Below are positions 28,440 to 36,551 of a DNA stretch of 64,000 nucleotides, in pieces; positions within the stretch are counted from its first letter, which is position 1, and the number at the start of each line of letters is the position of its first letter. Both the position numbers and the translations under genes were made by a program. Below the pieces are notes generated by a model. It had not been told where the DNA came from, did not search any database, and saw only the letters and a program-made list of their open reading frames with translations. The DNA comes from an uncultured Pelagibacteraceae bacterium (GTDB lineage: Bacteria > Pseudomonadota > Alphaproteobacteria > Pelagibacterales > Pelagibacteraceae). The stretch is taken from NCBI GenBank assembly GCA_902591185.1, contig CACIZU010000001.1:78816-142815 (forward strand), given 5' to 3'.

Positions 28440-30179
28440 TTATTTTTGTATTTGTTTTTCATAAAAGTTTTTATAAATATCAGATTTTAGCAGTAACTCA
28501 TCATGTTTACCTGAGTCTAAAATTTTACCTTTATCCATTAAATATATTTTGTCAGAATTTAGAATTGTTGAAAGTCGATGTGCGATTACAATAGTAGTTT
28601 TGTTATAGGTTAATTCATTAATAGCTTTTTGAATTTTTTCTTCTGTCGTAGAGTCTAATGAAGATGTAGCTTCATCAAGTAAAATTATTTTACTTTTTTT
28701 AAGAAATGCTCTTGCAATTGACAATCTTTGTTTTTCACCTCCAGATAATTTTACCCCATTTTCGCCTATTTTTGTTTCAAATCCATCTTCAAGATTATTT
28801 ATAAATTCCTCACTCATTGATAATTTTGCAGCTTTAAAAATTTCATCTTTTGAAGCATCTGGCTTTGCATACTTAATATTGTTAAATACGGTGTCATCAA
28901 ATAAAGTAGTATTTTGATCAACTATTGAAATTTCTTTTCTTAATGAAGACAAATTTATTTTTGTTAAGTCTTGATTATCTATTTTGATACTACCATTTGT
29001 TGGATTATAAATTCTCGGTATCATATTTAATAAAGTTGATTTTCCTGATCCACTATGACCAACTAGTGCAGTCATTTTACCACCATTTAATTTTATAGAA
29101 ATATTTTTTAGAACCTCATTTTGAAAATTAGAATAATAAGAAAAAACCACATTTTCAAAAGTAATTGTTCCTTGTGTTAATTGTAAATTGTTATCTTTTT
29201 CATTTAAATTTATTTCATTTTTTATATCGATAATTGGAATAATTCGCTTTGCTGCAGATAATCCTTGTCCAATAGAAATATTTACTTTTGTAAGTGACTT
29301 AACAGGCTGATAAGCAAGCATCATCGCGGCTAAAAAAGAAAAGAAATTGTTAATATTTAACTCACCATTTATTATTAATTTTCCAGAATAAAAAATTAAT
29401 AATGCTATCATAAACCCAGTTAGAACCTCCATTATTGGTGTTGATCTAAGATAAACCGATGCAATTTTAATTGATTTTTCTTTCAGATCATTGACATATT
29501 TTTCTGATCTTTCATTCTCAAAATTTTCTCTTTGAAAAATTTTGATTATTTTATGATTTTTGAATAAATCAATTAAATATCTGTTTAAATCTCCAGATTT
29601 TTCTTGTGCTTCAGTTGCTACTTTGCCCATTCTTTTACCTAATTTTCTTGCCGTTATCGTTGCAAGAGGAATCATAATTATTGCTATCAAAGATAATTTC
29701 CAATTTTGAAAAAACATAACTGATAAAAGGCCAAGTAGTGTTAATCCATCTTTAAATATACTCAAAAAAGCTTCAGCTAACATTCTGGTAATTTGGGCTA
29801 CATCAAAATTTAAATTTGAAATGTATTTTCCAGTGTGTTTATTTTCAATAATTTGTGTATCAGCATTAATAAATGATTTAAGCATATCTATTTGAAGCAT
29901 TTTTTTTACTTCTTCAGATATTTGAATCATTACTATTCTAGCTTTATAAAGAGCAATACCTTTTGTAGAAAAAGCAATAATAATTGCCAATGGAATTAAA
30001 AAAATTAAAGTTTTATCTTTATTTAAAAAAATTTTTTCTATTGCAGGATCTAACAACCATGCAGTAGCAGATGTACTAGCTGCTACTAAAATAGAAAATA
30101 TGGCTGCTAATAAAATCTTAAAAACAAATTTATTTATATAGTCATTATATAATCTTTTGATTATTTCTTTTTTATTCAT
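28440..30179 (-). CDS. msbA: Lipid A ABC exporter, MsbA-type half transporter
   Basis: 579 residues. Six membrane helices in the first about 320 residues are followed by an ATPase domain: Walker A GHSGSGKSTL, signature LSGGEKQR, Walker B IILLDEATSSLD and H-loop AHRLST. The fused membrane-ATPase layout plus position between ubiA and waaA point to the flippase of the Kdo-lipid A core. It probably works as a homodimer in the inner membrane. Confidence 0.88.
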   Translation of the reverse strand: MNKKEIIKRLYNDYINKFVFKILLAAIFSILVAASTSATAWLLDPAIEKIFLNKDKTLIFLIPLAIIIAFSTKGIALYKARIVMIQISEEVKKMLQIDMLKSFINADTQIIENKHTGKYISNLNFDVAQITRMLAEAFLSIFKDGLTLLGLLSVMFFQNWKLSLIAIIMIPLATITARKLGKRMGKVATEAQEKSGDLNRYLIDLFKNHKIIKIFQRENFENERSEKYVNDLKEKSIKIASVYLRSTPIMEVLTGFMIALLIFYSGKLIINGELNINNFFSFLAAMMLAYQPVKSLTKVNISIGQGLSAAKRIIPIIDIKNEINLNEKDNNLQLTQGTITFENVVFSYYSNFQNEVLKNISIKLNGGKMTALVGHSGSGKSTLLNMIPRIYNPTNGSIKIDNQDLTKINLSSLRKEISIVDQNTTLFDDTVFNNIKYAKPDASKDEIFKAAKLSMSEEFINNLEDGFETKIGENGVKLSGGEKQRLSIARAFLKKSKIILLDEATSSLDSTTEEKIQKAINELTYNKTTIVIAHRLSTILNSDKIYLMDKGKILDSGKHDELLLKSDIYKNFYEKQIQK

Positions 30180-30183
30180 TTTA

Positions 30184-31050
30184 TTAAGTCAGTTTTCCGA
30201 TAAGAATATTAAACAAAACTAGTAATCCTAAAAAATTATTACTTTTAAATTTAATTAAACAGCTTGATGGGAGTTTAATGTTTAATTTTTTTATTTGAAA
30301 AATTAATAGGTGAAAAACTGGAATTATCATAAATAGAAAATAAAAGATTTTAAAATTCATTAAAATTCCTATTAAAAATAGTGAAGAGATAAAAACAAAG
30401 TAAGAAATAAATAGAAATTTTTTTGGATCATGTTTAAATTTTATTGAAGTTGATTTTAAACCTATAATTTCATCGTCTTTTATATCTTGAAACCCATATA
30501 TAGTGTCGTATCCTAGTGTCCAAAATATGGCTCCAAAATAAAACACTATTGGAACTATTGAAATTTCATTTGCAATTGAAATCCAAGCTAAAATAAGTCC
30601 ATAATTAAATGTTATTCCCAAAAATAACTGGGGCCAGTATGTAATTCTTTTCATTAATGGGTATGTAAATGCAAATGGCATTGAAATTAAAGCCATTAAA
30701 ACTGTAAATTTATTAAAATTAATTAAAACTAAAAAAGCAATACTACATAATATCAATACATAAAATATAGCAAGCCTCAGAGAAACTTTTTCAGATGCAA
30801 TAGGTCTGTTTTTAGTTCTTTCTACTTTTTTATCAAAATTTCTATCCACAATGTCGTTTACAATACATCCAGCAGAACGCATTAAAATAGATCCCAATAA
30901 AAAAAGGCAGCCAAAAAAAAAGTAATTAAATAAATTTGATTCAAAATCATAAACAATAGTTAGTCCCCAAAGACAAGGCCAAAATAAAAGCATAAAACCA
31001 ATCGGTCTTTTAAGTCTAGTGAGTTCAATAAATAGGTTTATTTGGTTCAT
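30184..31050 (-). CDS. ubiA: 4-hydroxybenzoate polyprenyltransferase
   Basis: 288 residues with about eight membrane helices. The first Asp-rich motif is NDIVDRNFDKKVERTKNRP and the second is DIKDDEIIGLKSTS, both typical of UbiA. It joins the polyprenyl tail to 4-hydroxybenzoate in ubiquinone synthesis, in the inner membrane. It is first of the minus-strand lipid A cluster, 4 bp before msbA. Divergent from the DUF2721 gene. Confidence 0.92.
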   Translation of the reverse strand: MNQINLFIELTRLKRPIGFMLLFWPCLWGLTIVYDFESNLFNYFFFGCLFLLGSILMRSAGCIVNDIVDRNFDKKVERTKNRPIASEKVSLRLAIFYVLILCSIAFLVLINFNKFTVLMALISMPFAFTYPLMKRITYWPQLFLGITFNYGLILAWISIANEISIVPIVFYFGAIFWTLGYDTIYGFQDIKDDEIIGLKSTSIKFKHDPKKFLFISYFVFISSLFLIGILMNFKIFYFLFMIIPVFHLLIFQIKKLNIKLPSSCLIKFKSNNFLGLLVLFNILIGKLT

Positions 31051-31102
31051 AATATTTTACTTGTAAATAACAAAGGCTATATTCATAATCAAATTGATTC
31101 GT

Positions 31103-31507
31103 ATGAATATAGATTACACAGTCACAGCACTAATGTTTCCAGCAATTCCTTTGCTTATGAGCGTTTATGGTAATCGTTTTCATACATTAAGTAATTTAAT
31201 AAGAAAAATACATGATGAATATGTGTGGGAAAAACACATTCCACCAGAGTGGGAAAAGCAGTTAATAAATTTAAACGGCAGAGTTAAGTGGTTAAAGTAC
31301 ACGCTTGGATTTGCAAGCTTCGGCTTCCTATTTAACATGTTAACTGTTTTTGCTCTTTATTTAGATATGATTTTTGTAGCAAGAATTATTTTTGGATCAT
31401 GCTGCTTAGCAATGATAACTTCTGTATTGTTTTTTATAAGAGATATACATCTATCAACTGAAACTTTGAAATTGCATTTATCAGATATGAAAATTAATCT
31501 AGACTAA
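31103..31507 (+). CDS. DUF2721-like membrane protein
   Basis: 134 residues from the ATG at 31103 (a TTG at 31094 is an alternative). Two or three membrane helices (about 5-22, 68-90, 94-114) flank a region with LSNLIRKIHDEYVWEK, matching the layout of DUF2721 proteins (N-terminal helix, amphipathic stretch, then a helical hairpin). Function unknown. It ends with a 4-bp stop overlap with the convergent qor gene. I recall the family; it needs a profile search to confirm. Confidence 0.6.
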   Translation: MNIDYTVTALMFPAIPLLMSVYGNRFHTLSNLIRKIHDEYVWEKHIPPEWEKQLINLNGRVKWLKYTLGFASFGFLFNMLTVFALYLDMIFVARIIFGSCCLAMITSVLFFIRDIHLSTETLKLHLSDMKINLD

Positions 31508-32475
31508 GGTGTAATTATAGCAGGCCCAATAATTTTTCTATTTTCTAAATCAATGTGAGCTTGCTTAATATCGTCTAATTTATATTTTTTAAATATTTCT
31601 ATTTTAATTTTTCCAGAGCTTATTTTTTCAAATAGTGTTTTTGCAGCCTCGTTTAATTCTTCATTAGTTCCTAAATATTGACCCATTGATGGTCTGACAA
31701 AAAATAATCCTTTTGGTTGTAACATTTTAGGAACATTAATTGGGTCTAGTGATCCAGAAGCATTTCCAAAAGAAACCATCGTTCCTCTAACACTTAAACA
31801 TTCAAGAGATTTTTCAAATGTTGATTTTCCAACTCCATCATAAACTACTGGCACACCTTTGGCGTTAGTTATTTCCATAACTTTTTTTGCAAAGTCTTCT
31901 TTATTGTAATTAATTACTTCACTACAACCATTTTTTTTTGCTATCTCTATTTTTTCATCACTACCAACTGTTCCAATTACTTTACATCCCAAGCTATTAG
32001 CCCATTGACAAAATATTTGTCCAACTCCTCCAGCAGCAGCATGAAATAAGATGGTTTCATTACCCGAAACAGGATAAGTTTTGTATAGCAAATAATAAGT
32101 TGTTAATCCTTTTGTCATTATAGCTGCAGCTATATTTAAATCTATTTCTTTAGGCACTTTAACTAAGTTTTGTGTTCTATAAATTCTGTGCGAGGAATAT
32201 GATCCTAAAGGTAAAGCAGCATAGGAAACTTTATCCCCAACAGAAAAATTTGAAACATCTGGTCCAATTTCTTTAATAATACCAGAAGCCTCCATACCAA
32301 GCCCGCTCGGCATCATTAAGGGATAAAGTCCAGACCGATGATATGTGTCTATATAATTTAAACCTATAGCAACATGTTCAATTAAAACTTCACTTTTTAT
32401 TGGCTTTCTTAAAGTTAATTCTTCTATATCTAATACTTCAGGACCACCATTTTTTTTAATTTTAACTGCTTTCAT
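31504..32475 (-). CDS. qor: NADPH:quinone oxidoreductase (zinc-free MDR family)
   Basis: 323 residues. The Rossmann motif is AAAGGVGQIFCQWA and the zinc ligands of alcohol dehydrogenases are absent, as in QOR-type medium-chain reductases. The N-terminal MKAVKIKKNGGPEVLDIEEL is typical. It would reduce quinones with NADPH in the cytoplasm. It is divergent from bhmT over a 321-bp region that contains two dyad elements on its side. Confidence 0.87.
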   Translation of the reverse strand: MKAVKIKKNGGPEVLDIEELTLRKPIKSEVLIEHVAIGLNYIDTYHRSGLYPLMMPSGLGMEASGIIKEIGPDVSNFSVGDKVSYAALPLGSYSSHRIYRTQNLVKVPKEIDLNIAAAIMTKGLTTYYLLYKTYPVSGNETILFHAAAGGVGQIFCQWANSLGCKVIGTVGSDEKIEIAKKNGCSEVINYNKEDFAKKVMEITNAKGVPVVYDGVGKSTFEKSLECLSVRGTMVSFGNASGSLDPINVPKMLQPKGLFFVRPSMGQYLGTNEELNEAAKTLFEKISSGKIKIEIFKKYKLDDIKQAHIDLENRKIIGPAIITP

Positions 32476-32485
32476 TTTGCAAATG

Positions 32486-32520
32486 TATCATTATGATAAT
32501 CTTGCACTGCTTGCAAGATT
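32486..32520. promoter_or_regulatory. Two adjacent dyad-symmetric elements upstream of qor and bhmT
   Basis: TATCAT-T-ATGATA (32486-32498) is a perfect palindrome. It is immediately followed by AATCTTGCA (32498-32506), a 5-nt spacer, and TGCAAGATT (32512-32520), a perfect 9-bp inverted repeat. They lie 10 bp before the bhmT -35 box and 10 bp before the qor start codon. No T-run follows, so these are better operator candidates than terminators. Confidence 0.5.
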
Positions 32521-32530
32521 TCTGCATTAT

Positions 32531-32559
32531 TTGACAGTTTTATTTATTTGTGGTTATAT
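32531..32559 (+). promoter_or_regulatory. Sigma-70-type promoter of the bhmT leader
   Basis: TTGACA (32531-32536), 17-nt spacer, TTATAT (32554-32559). This is the best consensus promoter in the window. Initiation about 7 nt downstream would start the RNA at or just before the first stem of the SAM-II aptamer. Confidence 0.75.
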
Positions 32560-32561
32560 AG

Positions 32562-32616
32562 GTTAGCGCTGATTTAAGTTTAATTGCAGAGCGCTTTAAA
32601 AATCCTGCTAAAGCGA
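32562..32616 (+). ncRNA. SAM-II riboswitch aptamer
   Basis: P1 pairs AGCGCT (32565-32570) with AGCGCT (32590-32595). The loop carries GATTTAA and TTGCAG, and the 3' part TTTAAAAATCCTGCTAAAG can close the H-type pseudoknot (GCAG 32586-32589 with CTGC 32605-32608). These are the conserved features of the SAM-II (metA/SAM_alpha) class, which binds S-adenosylmethionine. It lies between a promoter and an intrinsic terminator before a methionine-synthesis gene, as expected. Confidence 0.85.
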
Positions 32617-32637
32617 CACTTCAACCACCGCTTTAGC
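32607..32637 (+). promoter_or_regulatory. Predicted antiterminator pairing
   Basis: GCTAAAGCG (32607-32615), the 3' strand of the SAM-II aptamer, is perfectly complementary to CGCTTTAGC (32629-32637), the end of the left arm and loop of the terminator. Without SAM this 9-bp helix should form and block the terminator. SAM binding locks the first strand in the pseudoknot. Confidence 0.65.
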
Positions 32638-32652
32638 CGGTGGTTTTTTTTT
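32623..32652 (+). terminator. SAM-II-controlled intrinsic terminator
   Basis: AACCACCG (32623-32630) and CGGTGGTT (32638-32645) form a GC-rich 8-bp stem with a 7-nt loop. A run of T follows to 32652. It lies between the SAM-II and SAM-V aptamers, about 145 nt before the bhmT start. Confidence 0.88.
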
Positions 32653-32671
32653 GAAATTTTCTCAAATTAAA

Positions 32672-32728
32672 ATCGGGTATTTGAACCGTATTGTGCACCC
32701 AGCATTTTGCTAAAGCACTAAAAAGGAG
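32672..32728 (+). ncRNA. SAM-V riboswitch aptamer
   Basis: GGGT (32675-32678) pairs with ACCC (32697-32700), GTGC (32693-32696) with GCAC (32715-32718) as the pseudoknot, and AGCA/TGCT (32701-32711) makes a small extra hairpin. The elements GTATTTGAACCGTATTG and GCTAAAGCACTAAAAAGGAG fit the SAM-V class known from marine bacteria, including Pelagibacter bhmT leaders. It lies after the terminator, so it should act on RNA that has escaped termination, probably on translation. Confidence 0.8.
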
Positions 32729-32792
32729 AGAAGAGCTAATTTTTTAACCTCTTAGTTTCAATTAGCTTCTTTTCTCCATTAACTTGGAGAAA
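32725..32792 (+). promoter_or_regulatory. Mutually exclusive hairpins around the bhmT ribosome-binding site
   Basis: GGAG (32786-32789) is the bhmT Shine-Dalgarno site, 7 nt before the ATG at 32797. TTTCTCC (32771-32777) can pair with GGAGAAA (32786-32792) and hide it. It can instead form the base of a 17-bp hairpin joining 32725-32741 and 32760-32777, which frees the site. The long hairpin begins exactly at the 3' end of the SAM-V aptamer. Confidence 0.6.
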
Positions 32793-32796
32793 AAAA

Positions 32797-33858
32797 ATGA
32801 CAACCAACATACTAAAAGAAAGATTAGATAAAGGGCCTGTAATTTGTGCTGAAGGTTTTTTATTTGAAATTGAAAGACGAGGGTATATGGCGTCCGGAGA
32901 GTTTGTGCCAATGGTTTCTCTTGATCATCCTGAAGTTCTTGAAAATTTACATAGAGAATTTCAACATGCAGGATCAGATATTGTTGAGGCGTTTACTTAT
33001 AATGGTCACAGAGAAAAGATGAGAGTTATAGGTAAAGAAGATTTATTAGAACCACTCAATAGATCTGCTTTGAAGATTGCAAAAAAAGTTGCTTTAGATA
33101 CACCTAAAGGATCTAAACCAAATTTAATGGCTGGAAATATTTCTAATACAAACATTTGGAAAGAAGATGATAAGCAAGCTCAAAAAGAAGTTGAAAGTAT
33201 GTTTTCAGAAATGATTGGGTGGGCAGTAGATGAGGGAGCAGACATGTTAATTGGTGAAACTTTTTATTATGCTGAAGAAGCTTTTAAAGCTCTTGAGGTA
33301 ATGAAGAAAGCTAATCTTCCAACAGTATTAACAATTTCACCAATGGGTGAGAATAAAATGAGAGATGGAAAGTCTGTAGTTGATACATGTAAAGAGTTGG
33401 AACAAAGAGGAGCTGACGTTGTAGGATTGAATTGTTTTAGAGGGCCAGCAACAATGTTACCGTTTTTAAAGGAGATTAGAAAAGCAGTACAATGTCATGT
33501 CGGTGCTTTACCAATTCCTTATAGAACTAATAAAAAATTTCCAACTTTTTTCAATTTACCAGATAGAGATGATTGTGGATGCCCATCACCACATGGAAGA
33601 ACATTTCCTACAGCTCTAGATCCACATTTTTGTAATAGATATGAAATAGGTCAATTTGCAAAATGGGCAAATATTTTAGGTATAAATTATCTTGGTGTTT
33701 GTTGTGGTGCTAACCCAATGTTAATTAGGGAGGTTGCAGAGTCTATTGGTTTAAAAGTGCCAGCAAGTAAATATAGAGAAAACATGGAAAATCATTTTAT
33801 GTATGGAAAGAATAAAAGAATTCCAAAACATATATCAGAATATGGTGATAAAGCTTAA
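32797..33858 (+). CDS. bhmT: Betaine-homocysteine S-methyltransferase
   Basis: 353 residues. Homocysteine methyltransferase (Pfam S-methyl_trans type) barrel with the three zinc cysteines in GLNCFRG (Cys213) and GVCCGAN (Cys302, Cys303). It would make methionine from homocysteine using glycine betaine as the methyl donor; in SAR11 this also links methylated osmolyte use to methionine supply. The long SAM-sensing leader supports the methionine role directly. The donor (betaine versus S-methylmethionine or DMSP) is inferred. Confidence 0.88.
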   Translation: MTTNILKERLDKGPVICAEGFLFEIERRGYMASGEFVPMVSLDHPEVLENLHREFQHAGSDIVEAFTYNGHREKMRVIGKEDLLEPLNRSALKIAKKVALDTPKGSKPNLMAGNISNTNIWKEDDKQAQKEVESMFSEMIGWAVDEGADMLIGETFYYAEEAFKALEVMKKANLPTVLTISPMGENKMRDGKSVVDTCKELEQRGADVVGLNCFRGPATMLPFLKEIRKAVQCHVGALPIPYRTNKKFPTFFNLPDRDDCGCPSPHGRTFPTALDPHFCNRYEIGQFAKWANILGINYLGVCCGANPMLIREVAESIGLKVPASKYRENMENHFMYGKNKRIPKHISEYGDKA

Positions 33859-33860
33859 AG

Positions 33861-34532
33861 TTAATTAAATTCTATATTGGGTAAAAGATCTTGTAAGTTT
33901 TTGATTTCTAACTTTGGTTCATAATCTAAGTTATCAAAAATATTATTATTTCTATTTACCCAAATAGAATTGTAACCATAATTTCCAGCACCTGACACAT
34001 CCCAAGTATTTGCACTTAGAAAAGCAACTTCATTCTTTTGAATTTGATATTTTTTTGTTGGCATATCATAAACTTTTGAGTCTGGTTTATAAATTCTAAC
34101 TTCTTCAATCGAAAAAAGATCATCAAATAAATTTTCTAAATTATTGCTTTTAACTAACTGATTTAGAAGGGCAGGTGTACCATTTGAGAGAATAGCTAAT
34201 TTTAAATTTTTTTCTTTTAGTGTTTTTAAAACCTCAGGCACTTCTTTGAATGGTGAAAGAATTTTATAAAGATCTAATAATTCGTCTTTCATTGAAGAAT
34301 CTATTTTGTAAGCTTTCATGGATTTATCTAAACTATCCTCAGTAACTTGCCAAAAATCTTTATGCCTTTTCATTAAACTTCTTAGCCAAGTATATTCTAA
34401 TTGAGTAGTTCTCCAGTAATTGGCAAAACTTTGCCATTTACCACCAATTTTATCTTTGCATTTTTCTGCAGCTGAATTGACATCAAACAATGTTCCATAA
34501 GCATCAAAAATTATTGCTTTAATATTTTTCAT
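33861..34532 (-). CDS. Haloacid dehalogenase, type II (HAD family)
   Basis: 223 residues. Nucleophile Asp10 in IIFDAYGTLFDV, LSNGTPALLNQLV with the motif II Ser, Lys in YKPDSKVY, and SANTWDVSGAGNYG with the SxNxWD block that marks 2-haloacid dehalogenases rather than generic HAD phosphatases. It would hydrolyse L-2-haloacids such as chloroacetate in the cytoplasm. Converges on bhmT (2-bp gap); divergent from rsmE by 17 bp. The natural substrate may differ. Confidence 0.8.
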   Translation of the reverse strand: MKNIKAIIFDAYGTLFDVNSAAEKCKDKIGGKWQSFANYWRTTQLEYTWLRSLMKRHKDFWQVTEDSLDKSMKAYKIDSSMKDELLDLYKILSPFKEVPEVLKTLKEKNLKLAILSNGTPALLNQLVKSNNLENLFDDLFSIEEVRIYKPDSKVYDMPTKKYQIQKNEVAFLSANTWDVSGAGNYGYNSIWVNRNNNIFDNLDYEPKLEIKNLQDLLPNIEFN

Positions 34533-34549
34533 AAATTAATCTTAAAATT

Positions 34550-35251
34550 GTGAGTAATATTAGATTATTTTTTCCTGAAAGTTTATCAACTAATTTAACT
34601 TTAAAACTTGATAAATCTCAATCACATTATTTGATCAAAGTAATGCGAATGAATATAGACAAAAACTTTTCATTGTTTAACCAAAATGGAGAATGGGAAG
34701 CGAGAATAACTAAAATTACAAAAGGTATTGTAGAATTTTTAATTACAAAAAAAATTAGATCAAATGATAATGAAAAAGAAATTTGGTTAGCATTTGCACC
34801 AATTAAATTAAATTATTTAAATTTAATGATACAAAAAGCTACAGAACTTGGAGTTTCCAAATTTTTACCTATTTTAACAGAAAGAACAATTGTTAGAAAG
34901 ATAAATGAAAAAAGATTAAATAAAATTATTGTAGAAGCGTCGGAGCAAAGTAATAGATTAAAAGTTCCGAAATTAGAAGAAATTGTAAAATTAGATAATT
35001 TTTTAAAATTTAATCAAAAAACTAATATTATTTTTGGAGATCTTAATACAAACAATAATAAATTTAATATTAAGAATACTGAACCTTTATGTATATTAAT
35101 TGGGCCCGAAGGTGACTTTACCACAAAAGAGAGAGAAAAAATTTTAAAACTTAAAAATATAATTCCATTAAAAATTAATGAAAATATTTTAAGAGCAGAA
35201 ACTGCTGCAATTTCAATGATATCAATAATAGCTTTTAATTTATTATCTTAA
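34550..35251 (+). CDS. rsmE: 16S rRNA (uracil-1498-N3)-methyltransferase
   Basis: 233 residues. The N-terminal PUA-like domain has SQSHYLIKVMRM. The C-terminal SPOUT domain has KATELGVSKFLPI, EASEQSNRLKVP and the knot motif LIGPEGDFTTKE followed by ILRAETAA. It methylates U1498 of 16S rRNA. Ends with a 9-bp overlap with the convergent SCO1 gene. Assignment is secure. Confidence 0.93.
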   Translation: MSNIRLFFPESLSTNLTLKLDKSQSHYLIKVMRMNIDKNFSLFNQNGEWEARITKITKGIVEFLITKKIRSNDNEKEIWLAFAPIKLNYLNLMIQKATELGVSKFLPILTERTIVRKINEKRLNKIIVEASEQSNRLKVPKLEEIVKLDNFLKFNQKTNIIFGDLNTNNNKFNIKNTEPLCILIGPEGDFTTKEREKILKLKNIIPLKINENILRAETAAISMISIIAFNLLS

Positions 35252-35833
35252 ATATTTGTTTATGGCTTTAAACATGTCTTTATAATTTGCATGATGGCTA
35301 ATTCGATCTAAATATTTGCCATTTTCTAATAATATTACTGATGAACTATGATTTATTAGATAGTTTCCATCTTCTGAAAAAATTTTTTCTGAAAGTACAC
35401 CCCATGATTTTGATAAAACAAATATTTTTTTTGGATCACCAGTAATTCCATAAATTTTATTTTCAAATGAATTTAAATAATCTTTAATAATTTCAGGAGT
35501 ATCTCTTTCAGGATCGATACTTACAAAGAAAACTTTAAACTTTTCCTTCTTTTTTTTATTTAAATTATTTATTACCAAGTTTAAATTATTTAATGTCATT
35601 GGACAAACATCAGGACAATTAGTAAATCCAAAAAAAATTGCAGTTAAAGGACCTTCAAATGATTTTTCAGTAATTATATTATTGTTAACGTCTTTAAGTG
35701 AAAATGATGAACCTTTAATGGATGCGACATATTCATCTTTTTTATTTTCGACTGATAAAAAAATTGGCAACATAATAAATAAAAAAATAAATAAGCAACC
35801 AGATATAATTGTTATTGATGTTTTTAACTTCAT
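35243..35833 (-). CDS. SCO1/SenC copper chaperone for cytochrome oxidase
   Basis: 196 residues: an N-terminal membrane anchor (about 5-25), then a thioredoxin fold with the copper motif FTNCPDVCPMTLNNL (CxxxC) and a distal histidine in NHSSSVILL. It delivers copper to the CuA site of cytochrome c oxidase in the periplasm. The CuA subunit coxB lies about 1 kb away, and an extra subunit III gene starts 36 bp upstream on the other strand. Assignment is strong. Confidence 0.9.
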   Translation of the reverse strand: MKLKTSITIISGCLFIFLFIMLPIFLSVENKKDEYVASIKGSSFSLKDVNNNIITEKSFEGPLTAIFFGFTNCPDVCPMTLNNLNLVINNLNKKKKEKFKVFFVSIDPERDTPEIIKDYLNSFENKIYGITGDPKKIFVLSKSWGVLSEKIFSEDGNYLINHSSSVILLENGKYLDRISHHANYKDMFKAINKYLR

Positions 35834-35869
35834 TATTGAAATAATTAATTAAGCAACTATATAAGATTA

Positions 35870-36550
35870 ATGAGCAATTTATTAAAGAAACTTTTTGGCA
35901 CATTACTTCAGAAACCATGGGAGAGTGAACGTGCGTCAATAGATAATGCTCATGAAGGAAAAACTTTTGATATTTCGGTTCAAAAGTCTGCTGTGATAAT
36001 TATTTTTGGGATTGCAACAGTTTTATTTAGTTTAGTATTTACAAGCTATCTTTATACTTTACCACCAGGTCAAGATACGAAATACCTTTTAAAACCAAAC
36101 TTACTTTGGATAAATACTTTAACTCTTTTCTTTGTTACCTATTTTTTTAATAAGGTTACTAATGATTTAAAAAAAAAAGATACTTCAAAGGTTAAAAGAA
36201 ATCTTTTAATTATAGGTGGATTAACTTACCTGTTTCTATTTGGGCAGTTAATTTTTTGGTTTCAATTATTAAAAAATGGAAATTATGTTTCGACAAATTC
36301 TTATTTTGCTAATTTTTATGTTTTTACAGCGCTTCATGGGCTACATCTTTTAGGAGGACTATTTTTTTGGGGAAAAGTTTCTTCAAGAGTTTTAAAGTTA
36401 GAACAAAATAAAATTTTAGAAGAAGAAAAAAACATATCTGCTTTATCTATATATTGGACATATTTGTTAATTGTTTGGTTAATGTTTTTTTTAATGATTT
36501 ATATGTTTAATGATGCATTTATAGCATGGTGTAAATCGTTAATTTCTTAG
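35870..36550 (+). CDS. Second heme-copper oxidase subunit III family protein
   Basis: 226 residues with five predicted helices; the first 40 residues are soluble. ALHGLHLLGGLFFWGKV and a last helix with YWTYLLIVWLMFFLMIY place it in the subunit III (CoxC/NorE/CyoC) superfamily. It is distinct from the coxC in the cox operon and lacks its FEW and GLYWHFVDLVW signatures. It is divergent from SCO1 (36 bp). It may serve a second oxidase, a nitric-oxide-type complex, or assembly of the aa3 enzyme; this is not decided. Confidence 0.72.
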   Translation: MSNLLKKLFGTLLQKPWESERASIDNAHEGKTFDISVQKSAVIIIFGIATVLFSLVFTSYLYTLPPGQDTKYLLKPNLLWINTLTLFFVTYFFNKVTNDLKKKDTSKVKRNLLIIGGLTYLFLFGQLIFWFQLLKNGNYVSTNSYFANFYVFTALHGLHLLGGLFFWGKVSSRVLKLEQNKILEEEKNISALSIYWTYLLIVWLMFFLMIYMFNDAFIAWCKSLIS

Positions 36551-36551
36551 T

